Notes: generated by a model from the letters alone, not told the origin. Counted from the first letter of the stretch, positions 18,763-28,651 are shown. The stretch is 64,000 nucleotides of DNA from Xanthobacter dioxanivorans (GCF_016807805.1 NZ_CP063362.1:4568501-4632500); one strand, 5' to 3'. Numbers and translations: made by a program.

Positions 18763-18909
18763 AACACCCCGACACGCCAGACTGGACAACCTCAACTCAA
18801 CAGTAGCGTCCGAAGGCCTCGCGGCGTAAGGTCCGTCACGTCGCGAGTGTGCGGGGCGTGCGCACGTGTCGCGAGCGGACCGGTCCGGGGGGCGGAAAGG
18901 GACGTGGAA

Positions 18910-19212
18910 ATGTCGTTGAGCGGCATTCCGTGCGCGTATCTAGTCACGTCTATGGTGCGTACTGAGCTAGGCGTTCTCACGGTGGAAGGCGAGACGGTCT
19001 GTCACGACCGCGATCTCGCTTTCGAGATGGCGGAGGCAGACTGCTGCCATTGCGATTGGGTCGGCGTCTATGCGCTCGATGCCAATGGTCGCTGCATCAC
19101 CGGCGCGCCCATCTACTTCTCCGGACTTCTGATCGCGCCCACGGACGCCTACGCGGTGCCGCTGCAGGCGCAGGCGACATCGGCATGGCGGCCGTATCCG
19201 CCCTTCAGCTGA
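18910..19212 (+). CDS. Hypothetical protein, 100 residues
   Basis: Begins at ATG 18910 with a purine-rich AAGGGACG sequence upstream. The protein is soluble, with two close cysteines in EADCCHCDWVG. The sequence reads like a real protein (balanced composition, TELGVLTVEGETVCHDRDLAFEMAE). I do not recognise a family. It is divergent from the antiporter gene (147 bases between starts) and convergent with the small zinc-ribbon-like gene whose stop lies 7 bases away. Confidence 0.55.
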   Translation: MSLSGIPCAYLVTSMVRTELGVLTVEGETVCHDRDLAFEMAEADCCHCDWVGVYALDANGRCITGAPIYFSGLLIAPTDAYAVPLQAQATSAWRPYPPFS

Positions 19213-19219
19213 GCGGGCC

Positions 19220-19456
19220 TCATCGACCGGCTCCCCGTCGCGCCACAAACGATATGGCCTGGAGCGGCGAGTCGACCTCCACCACATGAACCCGCCGGCT
19301 CCCGCACAGGTCGCACCGCAAGCGCGGTGGCGCCGCCGCCGTGTCGGGCACACCCGACCCGGATTCGGAGACGAGGGCTTCGGAGACGAGGCTTTGCGGC
19401 GCATGGCCGGAAAGGATGGATCGCCGCCCGCAGCGGCTGCATTCGGCGCAGATCAT
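19220..19456 (-). CDS. Small putative zinc-ribbon protein
   Basis: 78 residues with cysteines paired as CAECSRCG near the N-terminus and LRCDLCGSR at about residues 46-54, a spacing typical of a small zinc ribbon. The C-terminus (VVEVDSPLQAISFVARR) has no known signature. Similar short ribbon proteins of unknown role are frequent in Hyphomicrobiales. It is convergent with the 100-residue hypothetical gene and lies 58 bases downstream of another small minus-strand gene, with which it may be co-transcribed. Coding status is inferred from the Cys pattern. Confidence 0.5.
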   Translation of the reverse strand: MICAECSRCGRRSILSGHAPQSLVSEALVSESGSGVPDTAAAPPRLRCDLCGSRRVHVVEVDSPLQAISFVARRGAGR

Positions 19457-19514
19457 CCCCGCAACGGGCGCGCAAAAGACGTCGGCGTCAAGGCGGTTGT
19501 CTCAGCGCAGCGGG

Positions 19515-19757
19515 TCACAGCATTGCCTTGGCGTGAAAGAACCGGCGCACATGGCTTTCGGCAAAGGCAATGTCCTCCGGTCGTCCGGCCTGCGCCGCCT
19601 CCAGCAGCGCCTTCAGCGCCGAATTGAGCTGCGGCCCGCCGTCTCCTTGTGCAAATCGCTGGAGCAGGTGCCGGCCGCAGTCCCCCAGCGTGGCGAGCCA
19701 CGTCCCGTCGTGGAGCCAGATGGGGTGATGCAGATCGCTGTTCCAAAATCGCGCCAT
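19515..19757 (-). CDS. Small hypothetical protein, possibly DUF982-like
   Basis: 80 residues, ATG at 19757. The pattern DGTWLATLGDCGRHLLQRF followed by an Ala-rich helix ALKALLEAAQAGRPEDIAFAESH is loosely like the DUF982 family of small rhizobial proteins, but the match is weak and by eye. It sits downstream of egtD on the same strand (about 105 bases from the egtD stop). No function can be assigned. Confidence 0.5.
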   Translation of the reverse strand: MARFWNSDLHHPIWLHDGTWLATLGDCGRHLLQRFAQGDGGPQLNSALKALLEAAQAGRPEDIAFAESHVRRFFHAKAML

Positions 19758-19862
19758 GGTATCCCGACAACGTAGCCCGTCGGGTTTGGTTTCGACCGGT
19801 TTCGTGAATGCACGCCCGCCTTGCCCGGCCCGTCTTGCCGCACACGCGCGTTGGCTCGCGCC

Positions 19863-20834
19863 TCATCCCCGCTCCAGCAGCGCGACGGCAAACCAGCCGC
19901 GCGCATCGGTCCACAGCGCCCGCTCCCGCCAACCCGCGCCGCGCGCCAGCTCGGCGAAGGCAGCGGGCGCGTACTTGTAGGAATTCTCCGTGTGGATGGT
20001 CTCTCCCCGCGCGAAGGCGATGGGCGTGCCGGCGATGCGCACCGTCTGCGCCGCGAGGCTTTCCAGATGCATCTCCACCCGGCCAGCGGCCGGATCGTAG
20101 AAGGCCCGGTGGCGGAAGCCGGCGAGGTCGAAGTCGGCGCCGAGCTCCCGATTGATGCGGGCGAGCAGATTGAGGTTGAAGGCGGCGGTCACGCCCTGGT
20201 TGTCGTTGTAGGCGGCGTCGAGGATCTCAGCGTCCTTGGCAAGGTCGAAGCCCACCACGAAGGCCGCTCCCGCCCCCAGCATCGCGCCGGCTCCGGCGAG
20301 AAAGCCCGCTGCGGCCTCAGGGGTGAAGTTGCCGATGGTGGAGCCGGGGAAGAAGCCCACCTTGCGGCCCGGCGCGCCGATGGGCGGAAGCGCTGCGAGG
20401 CGGGTGAAATCGGCTTCCACCGGCTGCATGGCAACCGCGGGATAGGCGCGGGCGAGGCGCGCGATGGCGGCGCGCATGTGCGGGCCGGAAATGTCGATGG
20501 GCACGTAGGCCGCCGGCGCCTGCATGGCGTCGAGCAGCAGCCGTACCTTCTCGCTCGATCCGGAGCCGAACTCGACCAGGGCGGCACCGGCCCCCGCGAA
20601 CGCACCGATGTCGCCGGCGTGGGCCGAAAGGATCTCCAGCTCGGTGCGGGTCGGGTAATATTCCGGCAGACGGCAGATGCGGTCGAACAGGCGCGAGCCG
20701 GCCTCGTCGTAGAAATATTTGGGCGAAATGGCCTTGGGTCGGCCCGCGAGGCCCGCCAGCACGTCGGCACAGAAGCCGGCGACGGCATCCGCAGGTCGCG
20801 CCTGCGGGCGGGGGAGCGTGGAAAGGTCGGTCAT
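19863..20834 (-). CDS. egtD: L-histidine N-alpha-methyltransferase (ergothioneine biosynthesis)
   Basis: SAM-dependent trimethylation of histidine to hercynine, the first step of ergothioneine synthesis. 323 residues, normal length. The canonical N-terminal block is AISPKYFYDEAGSRLFDRI followed by LPEYYPTRTE; the SAM-binding loop is LVEFGSGSSEKVRLLLDA; VGFFPGSTIGNFTP and the substrate region YNDNQGVTAAFNLNLLARIN are also typical, and AGETIHTENSYK-type residues appear as ARGETIHTENSYKYA. The start codon overlaps the egtB stop codon by 4 bases (ATGA), so egtB and egtD are coupled in that order. Confidence 0.97.
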   Translation of the reverse strand: MTDLSTLPRPQARPADAVAGFCADVLAGLAGRPKAISPKYFYDEAGSRLFDRICRLPEYYPTRTELEILSAHAGDIGAFAGAGAALVEFGSGSSEKVRLLLDAMQAPAAYVPIDISGPHMRAAIARLARAYPAVAMQPVEADFTRLAALPPIGAPGRKVGFFPGSTIGNFTPEAAAGFLAGAGAMLGAGAAFVVGFDLAKDAEILDAAYNDNQGVTAAFNLNLLARINRELGADFDLAGFRHRAFYDPAAGRVEMHLESLAAQTVRIAGTPIAFARGETIHTENSYKYAPAAFAELARGAGWRERALWTDARGWFAVALLERG

Positions 20835-22111
20835 GCGTCCTCCGCGAGCCTCAGGCCGGCAAAGGGCCAGCGCTGGTGGGGATAGAAGAAGTTGCGGTAG
20901 GTGGCGCGCGCATGGTCGGCCGGCGTGGCGCAGCTGCCGCCGCGCAGCACCATCTGGCCCGACATGAACTTGCCGTTGTACTCGCCGATGGCGCCCGGCG
21001 CCGGGCGGTAGCCGGGATAGGCGACGTAGGGGCTCTCAGTCCATTCCCAGACATCCCCGAAGAGCTGGCCCAGCCCCTCCCCGTGGTCCGCCGCCAGGGG
21101 CCGCAGCGCACCGCTTTCGAGGAAATTGCCCGCCACGCGGTGCCCCCGCGCGGCCAACTCCCATTCCGCCTCGCTCGGCAGGCGCCGGCCGGCCCAGCGG
21201 GCGTAGGCGTCCGCCTCGAAATAGCTGACATGGACGACGGGCGCCGCCGGGTCCGGCGCATGCATCCCGCCGAGGCTCATGGCTTGCCAGCCCGCCTCGT
21301 CCTTCTCCCAATAGAGCGGCGCCTCGTATTCACCGGCCTTCACCCGGGCCCAACCGTCGGCGAGCCACAGCTCGGGACGGCGATAGCCGCCATCATCCAT
21401 GAAGGCGAGCCACTCGCCGTTGGTCACCGGCCGCGACGCCAGGCGATAGGGGCGCAGCAGCACCGCATGGCGCGGGCTCTCATTGTCGTAGGCGAAGGCC
21501 GGCCCATCGTGGCCGATCTCGAAGATGCCACCGGGGAATTCGTGGAACGACACCGGCGCGGCAATCCGCGCGGCGTGCGCCCGGAACGGGCTGTATGCGG
21601 GCCTCAACGGATTGGCGGCGAACAGGTTCAGGATATCCATCAGGATCAGTTCCTGATGCTGTTGCTCGTGGTTGATGCCGATCTCCAGCAGCGGCGCGAG
21701 GCGCTCGAACGCGCCGTCGTCCGCGCGCGACAGCAGCCCATCCATGGCGGCCGTCACCCGCGCGCGATACCCCGCCACCTCCTCGACTGTCGGCCGGGTG
21801 ATCAGGCCGCGCGCGAAACGGGCGTGACGCGGCCCCGCAGCCTCGTAGTACGAGTTGAAAAGAAAGGCGAACCGAGGATCCGCCACCGCGTAGCCCGGCA
21901 GATGCGGCGCCAGGATGAAGGTCTCGAAGAACCAGGAAACGTGGGCGAGGTGCCACTTGGTCGGACTGCAGTCCGGCATGGACTGCACGGTCTGGTCCTC
22001 GGGATGCAGATCGTGGGCCAGATCTTCCGTGAGGCGCCGCACCACGTGGAAGCGCGCCTGCGTCGCCGCGCGGGACACGTCCCGCGGGCGATCCATATCC
22101 TTGAGTCTCAT
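20831..22111 (-). CDS. egtB: Ergothioneine biosynthesis sulfoxide synthase EgtB
   Basis: Non-heme iron enzyme that joins hercynine to gamma-glutamylcysteine or cysteine with oxygen. 426 residues: N-terminal DinB-like helical domain with iron ligands HLAH (about residues 54-57) and HEQQHQE (148-154), then a C-terminal FGE-sulfatase-type domain (PVTNGEWLAFMDDGGY, RLPSEAEWELAARG, FGDVWEWTESPY, MVLRGGSCATP). ATG 22111 is chosen because GGAG lies five bases upstream; an ATG 19 codons earlier lacks support. egtC and egtE are not next to it, as is common outside actinobacteria. A LysR gene lies upstream on the same strand with a 117-base gap. Confidence 0.97.
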   Translation of the reverse strand: MRLKDMDRPRDVSRAATQARFHVVRRLTEDLAHDLHPEDQTVQSMPDCSPTKWHLAHVSWFFETFILAPHLPGYAVADPRFAFLFNSYYEAAGPRHARFARGLITRPTVEEVAGYRARVTAAMDGLLSRADDGAFERLAPLLEIGINHEQQHQELILMDILNLFAANPLRPAYSPFRAHAARIAAPVSFHEFPGGIFEIGHDGPAFAYDNESPRHAVLLRPYRLASRPVTNGEWLAFMDDGGYRRPELWLADGWARVKAGEYEAPLYWEKDEAGWQAMSLGGMHAPDPAAPVVHVSYFEADAYARWAGRRLPSEAEWELAARGHRVAGNFLESGALRPLAADHGEGLGQLFGDVWEWTESPYVAYPGYRPAPGAIGEYNGKFMSGQMVLRGGSCATPADHARATYRNFFYPHQRWPFAGLRLAEDA

Positions 22112-22228
22112 CGCATCTCCCGACGCCGGCGGATGTGCCCCCTGCGCAGACAACGCTGCGCCGGTCACATGGTTCTACGGACGACTTCCGGATTTGGAGC
22201 GGCGAAGGTTACGGTCACCGCCGGATTT

Positions 22229-23122
22229 TTACGAGGGCATGGGTCCGGGCGCGTGGCTCGGGAGGCTCCCGGTCATATCCCCCGAGACGCGATCTTCCGA
22301 GGCGCGCGCCAGCGCGACGACGGCCTCGATGGACGCGCGGGACGGGCTGTGAGGGCGCCACAAGGCGATGGTCGACACCAAAACCGGCCCGGGGGTAAGG
22401 CGCCGGGTGGCCACCTCCCCCAGCGCCCGCCATCGCTCCACCGCCGAGGCCGGCAGCAGGGTGCGGCCCAGGCCGGCGGAGACGCAGCCGATGATGCCGT
22501 CGAGGGTGCCCAGCTCCAGCACGGGTGCTTCGCCGAAGACCGCGCGGCACCGCTCGCGGTAGCAGCAGCCCTCGCGGAACACCACCAGCGCGCTGTCCGC
22601 CTCGCCGCCGGCCGGGCGGACTTCCACCAGTTCCTCCTGCCACAGGACCGTGGAGGCGAAGGAAGCGTCCGCCGCATCCTCGGCGACGAGCACGAGATCG
22701 AGGGTGCCGCGCTTCAGTTCGGCCACCAGTTCCCCGCTTGTGCCACTGCGCAGTTGCAGGCGCAGACTCGGCAGATCCGTCCGCATCCGCTTCAGCAGGG
22801 CTGGAAGGCGGACGGCGGCCGTGGTTTCCATGGTTCCCACCCGCAGGGGCGGCAACGCCTCCCCGGCGGATTGCAACAGCGCTTCCGCCTCCCGCGACAG
22901 GCGGAAGATGCGGGTTCCATAATCGAGGGCGAGGCTGCCGAGGGCGGTGGGGACCATGCGCCCGTCGATCCGCTCCACCAGCCGCTGGCCAAGCCGCGCC
23001 TCCAGCTTCTTGAGGCGGGTGGTGACGTTGGACTGGACACAGCCCAGCACCTGGGCGGCGCGGGTGATGCTCCCCGTCTCCGCCACGGCCTGAAGGAATT
23101 GGAAGTCGCGCATTTCCATCAT
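22229..23122 (-). CDS. LysR-family transcriptional regulator
   Basis: 297 residues. N-terminal winged HTH (residues 3-62): MRDFQFLQAVAETGSITRAA, then AQVLGCVQSNVTTRLKKLEA and LGQRLVERIDGRMVPTALG. The effector domain follows from about residue 90 (LRVGTMETTAAVRLPALLKRM); RPAGGEADSALVVFREGCCY and SAGLGRTLLPASAVE are typical of the RD-II fold. It is divergently transcribed from the nitronate monooxygenase gene over a 131-base region holding TTCAAT repeats, the classic arrangement of a LysR regulator and its target. It may also read into egtB-egtD, which lie downstream on the same strand. Confidence 0.94.
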   Translation of the reverse strand: MMEMRDFQFLQAVAETGSITRAAQVLGCVQSNVTTRLKKLEARLGQRLVERIDGRMVPTALGSLALDYGTRIFRLSREAEALLQSAGEALPPLRVGTMETTAAVRLPALLKRMRTDLPSLRLQLRSGTSGELVAELKRGTLDLVLVAEDAADASFASTVLWQEELVEVRPAGGEADSALVVFREGCCYRERCRAVFGEAPVLELGTLDGIIGCVSAGLGRTLLPASAVERWRALGEVATRRLTPGPVLVSTIALWRPHSPSRASIEAVVALARASEDRVSGDMTGSLPSHAPGPMPS

Positions 23123-23139
23123 CAGATGAGAACAATAAA

Positions 23140-23161
23140 TTCAATATGTTTCAATTTCAAT
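23140..23161. promoter_or_regulatory. Triple TTCAAT array between LysR and monooxygenase genes
   Basis: Three direct TTCAAT copies at 23140-23145, 23150-23155 and 23156-23161 in an AT-rich stretch. ATTCA (from 23139) and TGAAT (from 23161) also form an outer inverted repeat. This is the probable LysR binding region; the exact box is inference. Confidence 0.5.
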
Positions 23162-23253
23162 GAATATGGTCTTCCCTCATACTGCCGCCCGTCTCTCGAC
23201 TTATGAGCGAGCGGGCCGCGCCGGCGCGCCGGCCCGAGACAGGAGTGGGCGCC

Positions 23254-24378
23254 ATGACCAAGCCGATCGAACCCGCACGCTGGACGGACCGGCGCATCCT
23301 CGACCTGTTCGGCATCGCGGCGCCCATATTGCTGGCCCCCATGGCGGGAGCCGGAACGCCCGAACTGGCCATCGAGGTGGCGCGGGCCGGCGGCCTCGGC
23401 GCCCTGCCCGGCGCCATGTACACGCCCGACCAGCTGCACGCGGCCATAGCGGCGTTCCGCGCCGGAGCCCCCGGCCATCCGCTCAACGTGAACTTCTTCT
23501 GTCACGCTCCGCCGGCGCGGGATCCGGCGCGGGCGATGGGCTGGCGCACGCGCCTTGCGCCCTATTACGTGGAGATGGGCCTCGATCCGGAGGAGACGCC
23601 CCCCGTCGCCGGGCGCGCGCCGTTCGATGCCGGGCTCTGTGCCCTGGTGGAGGCGTGCCGGCCCGAGGTGGTGAGCTTCCATTTCGGCTTGCCGCCCGCC
23701 GACCTGCTCGCCCGGGTGAAGGCCACCGGCGCGAAGGTCCTTTCCTCCGCCACCACCGTGGCGGAGGCCCGCTGGCTCGCCGCGCACGGCTGCGACGCCG
23801 TCATCGCCCAGGGCTTCGAGGCCGGCGGGCATCGCGGCGTGTTCCTGTCGGAAGAGATTGCCGGCGACATGCCCGGCGTCATCGCCCGGCAGGTGGGCAC
23901 CTTCGCTCTGGTGCCCCAGGTGGCGGATGCGGTGGACGTGCCCGTCATCGCCGCCGGCGGCATCGCCGACGGGCGGGGCGTGGCCGCCGCCCTGATGCTC
24001 GGCGCCGCGGCGGTGCAGGTCGGCACTGCCTATCTCTTCTGCCCGGAAGCGAAGATCCCGGCGGTGCACCGCGCCGCGCTGGAGACGGCCGGCGACGAGA
24101 ACACCGCCCTCACCAACCTGTTCACCGGCCGGCCCGCGCGCGGCGTGGTGAACAAGGTGATGCGCGAGGTGGGTCCCCTGTCGGCGGATGCGCCGGCCTT
24201 TCCGCTCGCCGGTGGCGCGCTGGTGCCGCTCAGGCAGAAGGCCGAGGCGGCAGGGCGGGGCGATTTCACCAGCCTCTGGTCCGGACAGGCCGCCGGCCTC
24301 GCCCCGCGCCTTCCTGCATTCGAACTCACGCAGCAGCTTGCCGCCGACGCCCTCGCCCGCATGACCCGCCACGCCTGA
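23254..24378 (+). CDS. Nitronate monooxygenase (2-nitropropane dioxygenase family)
   Basis: FMN-dependent TIM-barrel oxygenase of 374 residues that oxidises nitronates such as propionate 3-nitronate, or a related substrate. Start at ATG 23254 has AGGAG nine bases upstream; an ATG at 23203 is in frame but lacks a ribosome site. Motifs: ILLAPMAGAGTPELAIEVA (barrel strand 1 with the FMN ligand), ARAGGLGALPGAMYTPDQL, LNVNFFCH, AVIAQGFEAGGHRGVF (phosphate-binding and catalytic His region), PVIAAGGIADGRGVAAALML and GTAYLFCPEA. Divergent LysR gene is the likely regulator. The substrate could also be an azinate-like or fatty nitro compound. Confidence 0.92.
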   Translation: MTKPIEPARWTDRRILDLFGIAAPILLAPMAGAGTPELAIEVARAGGLGALPGAMYTPDQLHAAIAAFRAGAPGHPLNVNFFCHAPPARDPARAMGWRTRLAPYYVEMGLDPEETPPVAGRAPFDAGLCALVEACRPEVVSFHFGLPPADLLARVKATGAKVLSSATTVAEARWLAAHGCDAVIAQGFEAGGHRGVFLSEEIAGDMPGVIARQVGTFALVPQVADAVDVPVIAAGGIADGRGVAAALMLGAAAVQVGTAYLFCPEAKIPAVHRAALETAGDENTALTNLFTGRPARGVVNKVMREVGPLSADAPAFPLAGGALVPLRQKAEAAGRGDFTSLWSGQAAGLAPRLPAFELTQQLAADALARMTRHA

Positions 24379-24393
24379 ACGGCACGCCCGCGG

Positions 24394-27300
24394 TCACCGC
24401 GTCGGCGGGGCGTCGCTGGAATCCTTGAACTCGAAGATCTTGCGCAGGAAGCCCGGCGCCACCGCGGAGATGGGGTTGATGCGCAGCGTCGGCCCGCCCG
24501 CCAAAGGCCCGACGATCTCGAAGGTCACGCCCACGAGGCCCTCGTTCGGCCCGCCGCCCAGGAACAGGCCGATCACCGGCAGCTTCGAGAACATGTTGTT
24601 GAGGGCATAGGCCGGCACGAACGTGCCGCGGATGGAGATCCGGTCGCCGGCGAAATCGAGGGTGCCGTCGAAGGTGGCGCCCACCGAGGGTCCCCAGATG
24701 GCGCCCTCCTTGAACACGATCTTGCCGGTGGTGCGGGCGAACTGGGCCTGCGCCTTCTGGAACGAGGCGGTGCCGTCCTCGATCTTGCCGGAGGCATCGC
24801 GCGCCGCGCTGGACAGGCGCTCCAGCCCCGGCTCCCCCTTGATGGCGAAGTCGCGCACGTGCAGCACGCCCTCCTGCGGGGTGTTGTCGCTGCGCGGTGG
24901 ATCCACCACGATCCAGGCCTCGCCGCCCTGCACCTTGGGATAGATGTCGAGGAAACGCAGCAGCGCGCCCGCATCCGAGGTGGTCACCACCAGCGCCCGC
25001 TGGCGGCCCTGCCAGTTGCGCATCTCGCCGGCCACCGCGCCGTCGCGGCCCACCTTGGCGGTAAGGGTGAAATCCCGCGTCTCCACGCCCCGGCGGGCAA
25101 CGGAAAGCTCCATCTGGCGCAACACCTCGCCATTGTTTCCGGTGAGGGCGCCGATGCGCGCCTCCAGGTCCACGTCGGGCGTCTTCTGCGTCCGGCGCTG
25201 CACCGCCGGGGCGGAGACGAGGCTCTTCATGATGCCCCGGGCGTCCATCACGTCGCCGGTGATGCGGACCTTGAGCACGTCGCCGACCCTGTCGGCCTTG
25301 AGCGAGGCCTTGTCGCCGTCGGAAAGCTGGAACGTGGGGAAGACGGCGGAGATGAGGTCGCCGGTGTCGGAGAGCTCCAGCGCCCCCTTCAGCAGCGTGC
25401 CCGACCCATCCATCACCATGTCGTCGAGGCGGATCGTGTTGCCCTTGTCGTTCACCACGAACCGCGCCTTCATCGGCTTGCCGGCAGGCTTGCTGAGGCC
25501 GGGGATGAGGTCGGCGATGCGCGCCTGGGTCAGGTCGGTCTCGATGGTGGCCCGGGTGTCCTTGTTGTTGGTGGTACCCACCATGCGCACGCCGACCGGG
25601 CCGGACACGCCGGGAAGGTCGACCCCGAGGCGCCCGCGCGCGGCATCGTCGAGGGTGGCGGAGATGCGGATGTCGGAGTCCGCCGCGTCCTTCCTCTTTT
25701 CATACTCGAACGCCACCGGCGCCCCGGCGAGCTTGCCGTCGCCGCGCAGCACGATGCCGGACGGCGAGGCGAAGGCCTTCACCGTCGCCCCTTCCATGCG
25801 CTGACCCTTGAACACCTTGTCCACGCCGAAATCGGTGAGCGTCGCCTCAAGCGAATAGTCGAAATCCTCCGGCCGCCCCACCTTGCGGAAAAGGATGTTC
25901 ACCTGCAGCAGGGCGGAGAACTTGCCGCGCGTCGTGGACGGGTCGAAGGCGGTACCGGTGGGGCCCTTCAGCGGCTCCATGCCCAGCACCTCGATGGCGG
26001 CGTCGGCGGGACCGTCGAACTTCACGCGGATCTGCGCGGAGGGCTCGCGGGGAAGTAGTCCGGCAGCAGCATCACCCCGTCGCTCACCGCGATCTTGCGG
26101 TTCTGCGGCGTCACCGCAGTGCCGTCCGGCATGGTGATCCGCACCGAGCGGCCGGTGACGAGGATGGAGAGGTTGGCGTTGACGATGGGCGGCAGGCCCT
26201 TGACCGGACGCAGCGTGACGCCGTTTCCGTTGATGGTGAAGCGCACGCCGTCCTCCGGCATGGGCACCTGCTTCTGCCCGATGAGGTCGAGCGGCAGGAG
26301 CACCGCGACGGTGATGCCGTCGGCGGTCCCGCCGGAAACGTTCTCCAGCGCGAACTGGCGTGCGGGGGGCGCGATGGTCACCGGCCAGAAGCGCTTGATG
26401 GTCGCGACCGGCATGGGCGTGGCCGTGCCGTCGAACTTCAGGGTTGGCACGTCCACCCCGAAATCGAACATGGCGGTGAAGGAAAAGCTACCGGCGGCCG
26501 AGCCGAGGAAGCCGGTGTCGACGATGAGCCGCCGGCTCGGCGGATCGTAGCGTCCGCCCAGGTCCACCTTGTCGATGACGAGCGCGGGCTCGGGCATTTC
26601 CTTGCCGGCCAGCACCACCTCTTTCTGCCGGATATGGAAGGTCCATGGCGCCCGCGCCGTGGCGGGCACCGGCATCTCCCCCTGCAGGATGACGCGGTTC
26701 TCGTTCTTGATGGCCTCGATCGGCGCGAGCACGATGACGCGGCGGGCGAGGTCCAGGGTGGCGGCGACGCGCGCCCGGTCGATGACGAAGCGCTCCTCCA
26801 CCTCCTCGCCGTTGCCCAGGGCGCCGGCGCCGAGGTCGATGCTCGCGTCCGCCGCCCGAAGGTCGCCCTCCAGGGAGATCCGCGCGGTGACGGCGGCATT
26901 GAGGGGCGTGTCGATATAAAAGCGCCGGTGATCCTGGGTGAAGGCCTGGAGCAGGTCGCGGGTGGAGACGTTGCGGATGGAGACGTCGATGGCGCGCTCG
27001 CCATCCCTGGCGGCGCCGATCCGGGCCACGGCGGTGGCCACGCCCTGCGGCGACTGGGTGGTGAGGGTGAGCTGTGCCCCCCCGTCCCGTGGGCGCGCGA
27101 GGCGCACGCTGATGTGCTGGAACACGATGCGCCGGCCCGAACTCTCGTTCTCGACGATCAGCGTGCCGTCCTTGAGGCCCACATCGGCGAGCGCGCCGCC
27201 ATCGAAGCCGGCGGCCTCCAGTTCCGACATCCAGTGGGCAATGAAGACGGGTTTCAGCGGATCCATATCCACCGCCGTCGGCGGCGAGCCCGATGCCGGC

Positions 27301-27953
27301 TGCGACGCCCCGCCGGGGACTGAAGGCGCGGGTCCGCCCGCGGCGGGCGTGGTCGTCTGCGGCATCGCCTGGGGCGCATCGGCGCGCGGTGCGGACGCGG
27401 ACGGGAGCGACGAAGCCGAGATGGGTTTCGCGCCCTTGCCGGTGGTCACCGCCAGGTGCCCCGAAGCGGCGATGCGGACAGTCATCTCGGCGCCGACGAG
27501 ATCGATGCGCCGCGCCTTCGGCATCAGCGAGAGCAGCGAACCCTCGAGCTCCACCTCGGCGCTGGGGGCGCTCGCCACCAGCTGCCCGTCGGGACCCAGA
27601 ACCTTGATGTCATGCACCACCACCTGCGTCGCGCCGCCGCCGGTGGTCTCCACGGTGGTGCTGCCGATGTCCACCTTGTGACCGCCGCCGATCCGATCCT
27701 CGAGCGCCCGCTCGATATAGGGGGTGGCGATGTCGGCGGTGATGGTGCCCGTGGCGATGAGGGCGTAGAGGGTGACGGCGGCAACACCCCCGAGGGCAAT
27801 GAGCACGAGGCAGATGGCGCTGAATATGCGCGCGGCGCGGCTGCGCGGCGCGAGCGCTCCCATGATGCCCCGGAACCGCGAGCGGCGCGGCTGACGCCGC
27901 ACCAACTCGGGCTTGCGCACGCTCTCCTCCATCCCGTTCTTGTCCTTCCGCAA
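24394..27953 (-). pseudogene. AsmA-like (DUF3971) giant envelope protein, frameshifted as sequenced
   Basis: A very large protein anchored in the inner membrane and mostly periplasmic, of the YhdP/AsmA-like group thought to bridge the envelope and move phospholipids. The first part starts at ATG 27953 with one helix (ARIFSAICLVLIALGGVAAVTLYALI) and runs 643 codons to PDYFP, where the frame ends at plus-strand G4, 26049-26052. The other frame carries on as REPSAQIRVKFDGPADAAIE and continues to 24394, ending with the AsmA2-type block ALNNMFSKLPVIGLFLGGG and GLVGVTFEIVGPLAGGPTLR. One extra base in the run gives about 1186 residues. No other lesion is seen, so it is probably intact in the organism. 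Convergent with the monooxygenase gene. Confidence 0.9.
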
Positions 27954-28162
27954 CCGCTCCGCTGCGTCCCCGGACGCGCCGATTCGAGCTCCCCGAGCCT
28001 AATCTGCCCCCCGCTCGTAAAGATGAGGTGGATCAAATACCCGCAGGTTACCATCTTCGCCCGGAACACGGCTATCTTGTGGGCCGCAGGCTCACTTGAC
28101 GCGTCCCCGGGCCGGTGGGCCCCCTGCCCCGTATGACGCCGAACACGTCGAAAGGAAGGCGA

Positions 28163-28636
28163 ATGTCCAAATTGCCGGAAGTCGGCCAGAAAGCACCCCC
28201 CTTCTCCCTCGCCCGCGATGGCGGCGGGACGGTGGCGCTCAAGGATTTCAAGGGGCGCAAGCTGGTGCTGTATTTCTATCCCAAGGCCGATACCCCCGGC
28301 TGCACCAAGGAGGCGATCGCCTTCAACGGCCTGAAGGCGGCCTTCGCCGCCGCCGACACCGATATCCTCGGCGTCTCGGCGGACGCGGTGAAGGCCCAGG
28401 ACAAGTTCAAGACCAAGTATGACCTCGACTTCCCGCTCGGCTCCGACCCTGAGAAGGCGATGCTGGAGGCCTATGGCGTGTGGGTCGAGAAGAGCATGTA
28501 CGGCAAGACGCACATGGGCATCGAGCGGGCGACGCTGCTCATCGGCCGCGACGGCAAGGTGGCTCACACCTGGCCGAAGGTGAAGGTGGAAGGCCACGCC
28601 GAAGCGGTGCTGAAGGCGGCGCAGGAGCTGGCGTAG
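28163..28636 (+). CDS. bcp: Thioredoxin-dependent peroxiredoxin, BCP/PrxQ type
   Basis: Reduces hydrogen and organic peroxides in the cytoplasm. 157 residues, start ATG 28163 with AAGGAAG upstream. The peroxidatic cysteine is Cys47 in YFYPKADTPGCTKEA; the resolving cysteine five residues later in classic BCP is Ala or Ile here, so it is a one-cysteine-like variant needing an external thiol. The conserved Arg of the active site is in GIERATLLIGRDGKV. It is divergent from the AsmA-like gene (209 bases between starts) and convergent with hmuV. Confidence 0.93.
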   Translation: MSKLPEVGQKAPPFSLARDGGGTVALKDFKGRKLVLYFYPKADTPGCTKEAIAFNGLKAAFAAADTDILGVSADAVKAQDKFKTKYDLDFPLGSDPEKAMLEAYGVWVEKSMYGKTHMGIERATLLIGRDGKVAHTWPKVKVEGHAEAVLKAAQELA

Positions 28637-28651
28637 CAGCCGGCGGGCCCC

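Noticed and set aside
24859-26058. Long plus-strand open frames opposite the AsmA-like gene
   Set aside because: Composition is His/Arg/Ala-rich and no domain is visible; the minus strand carries clear AsmA-type sequence across the same region.
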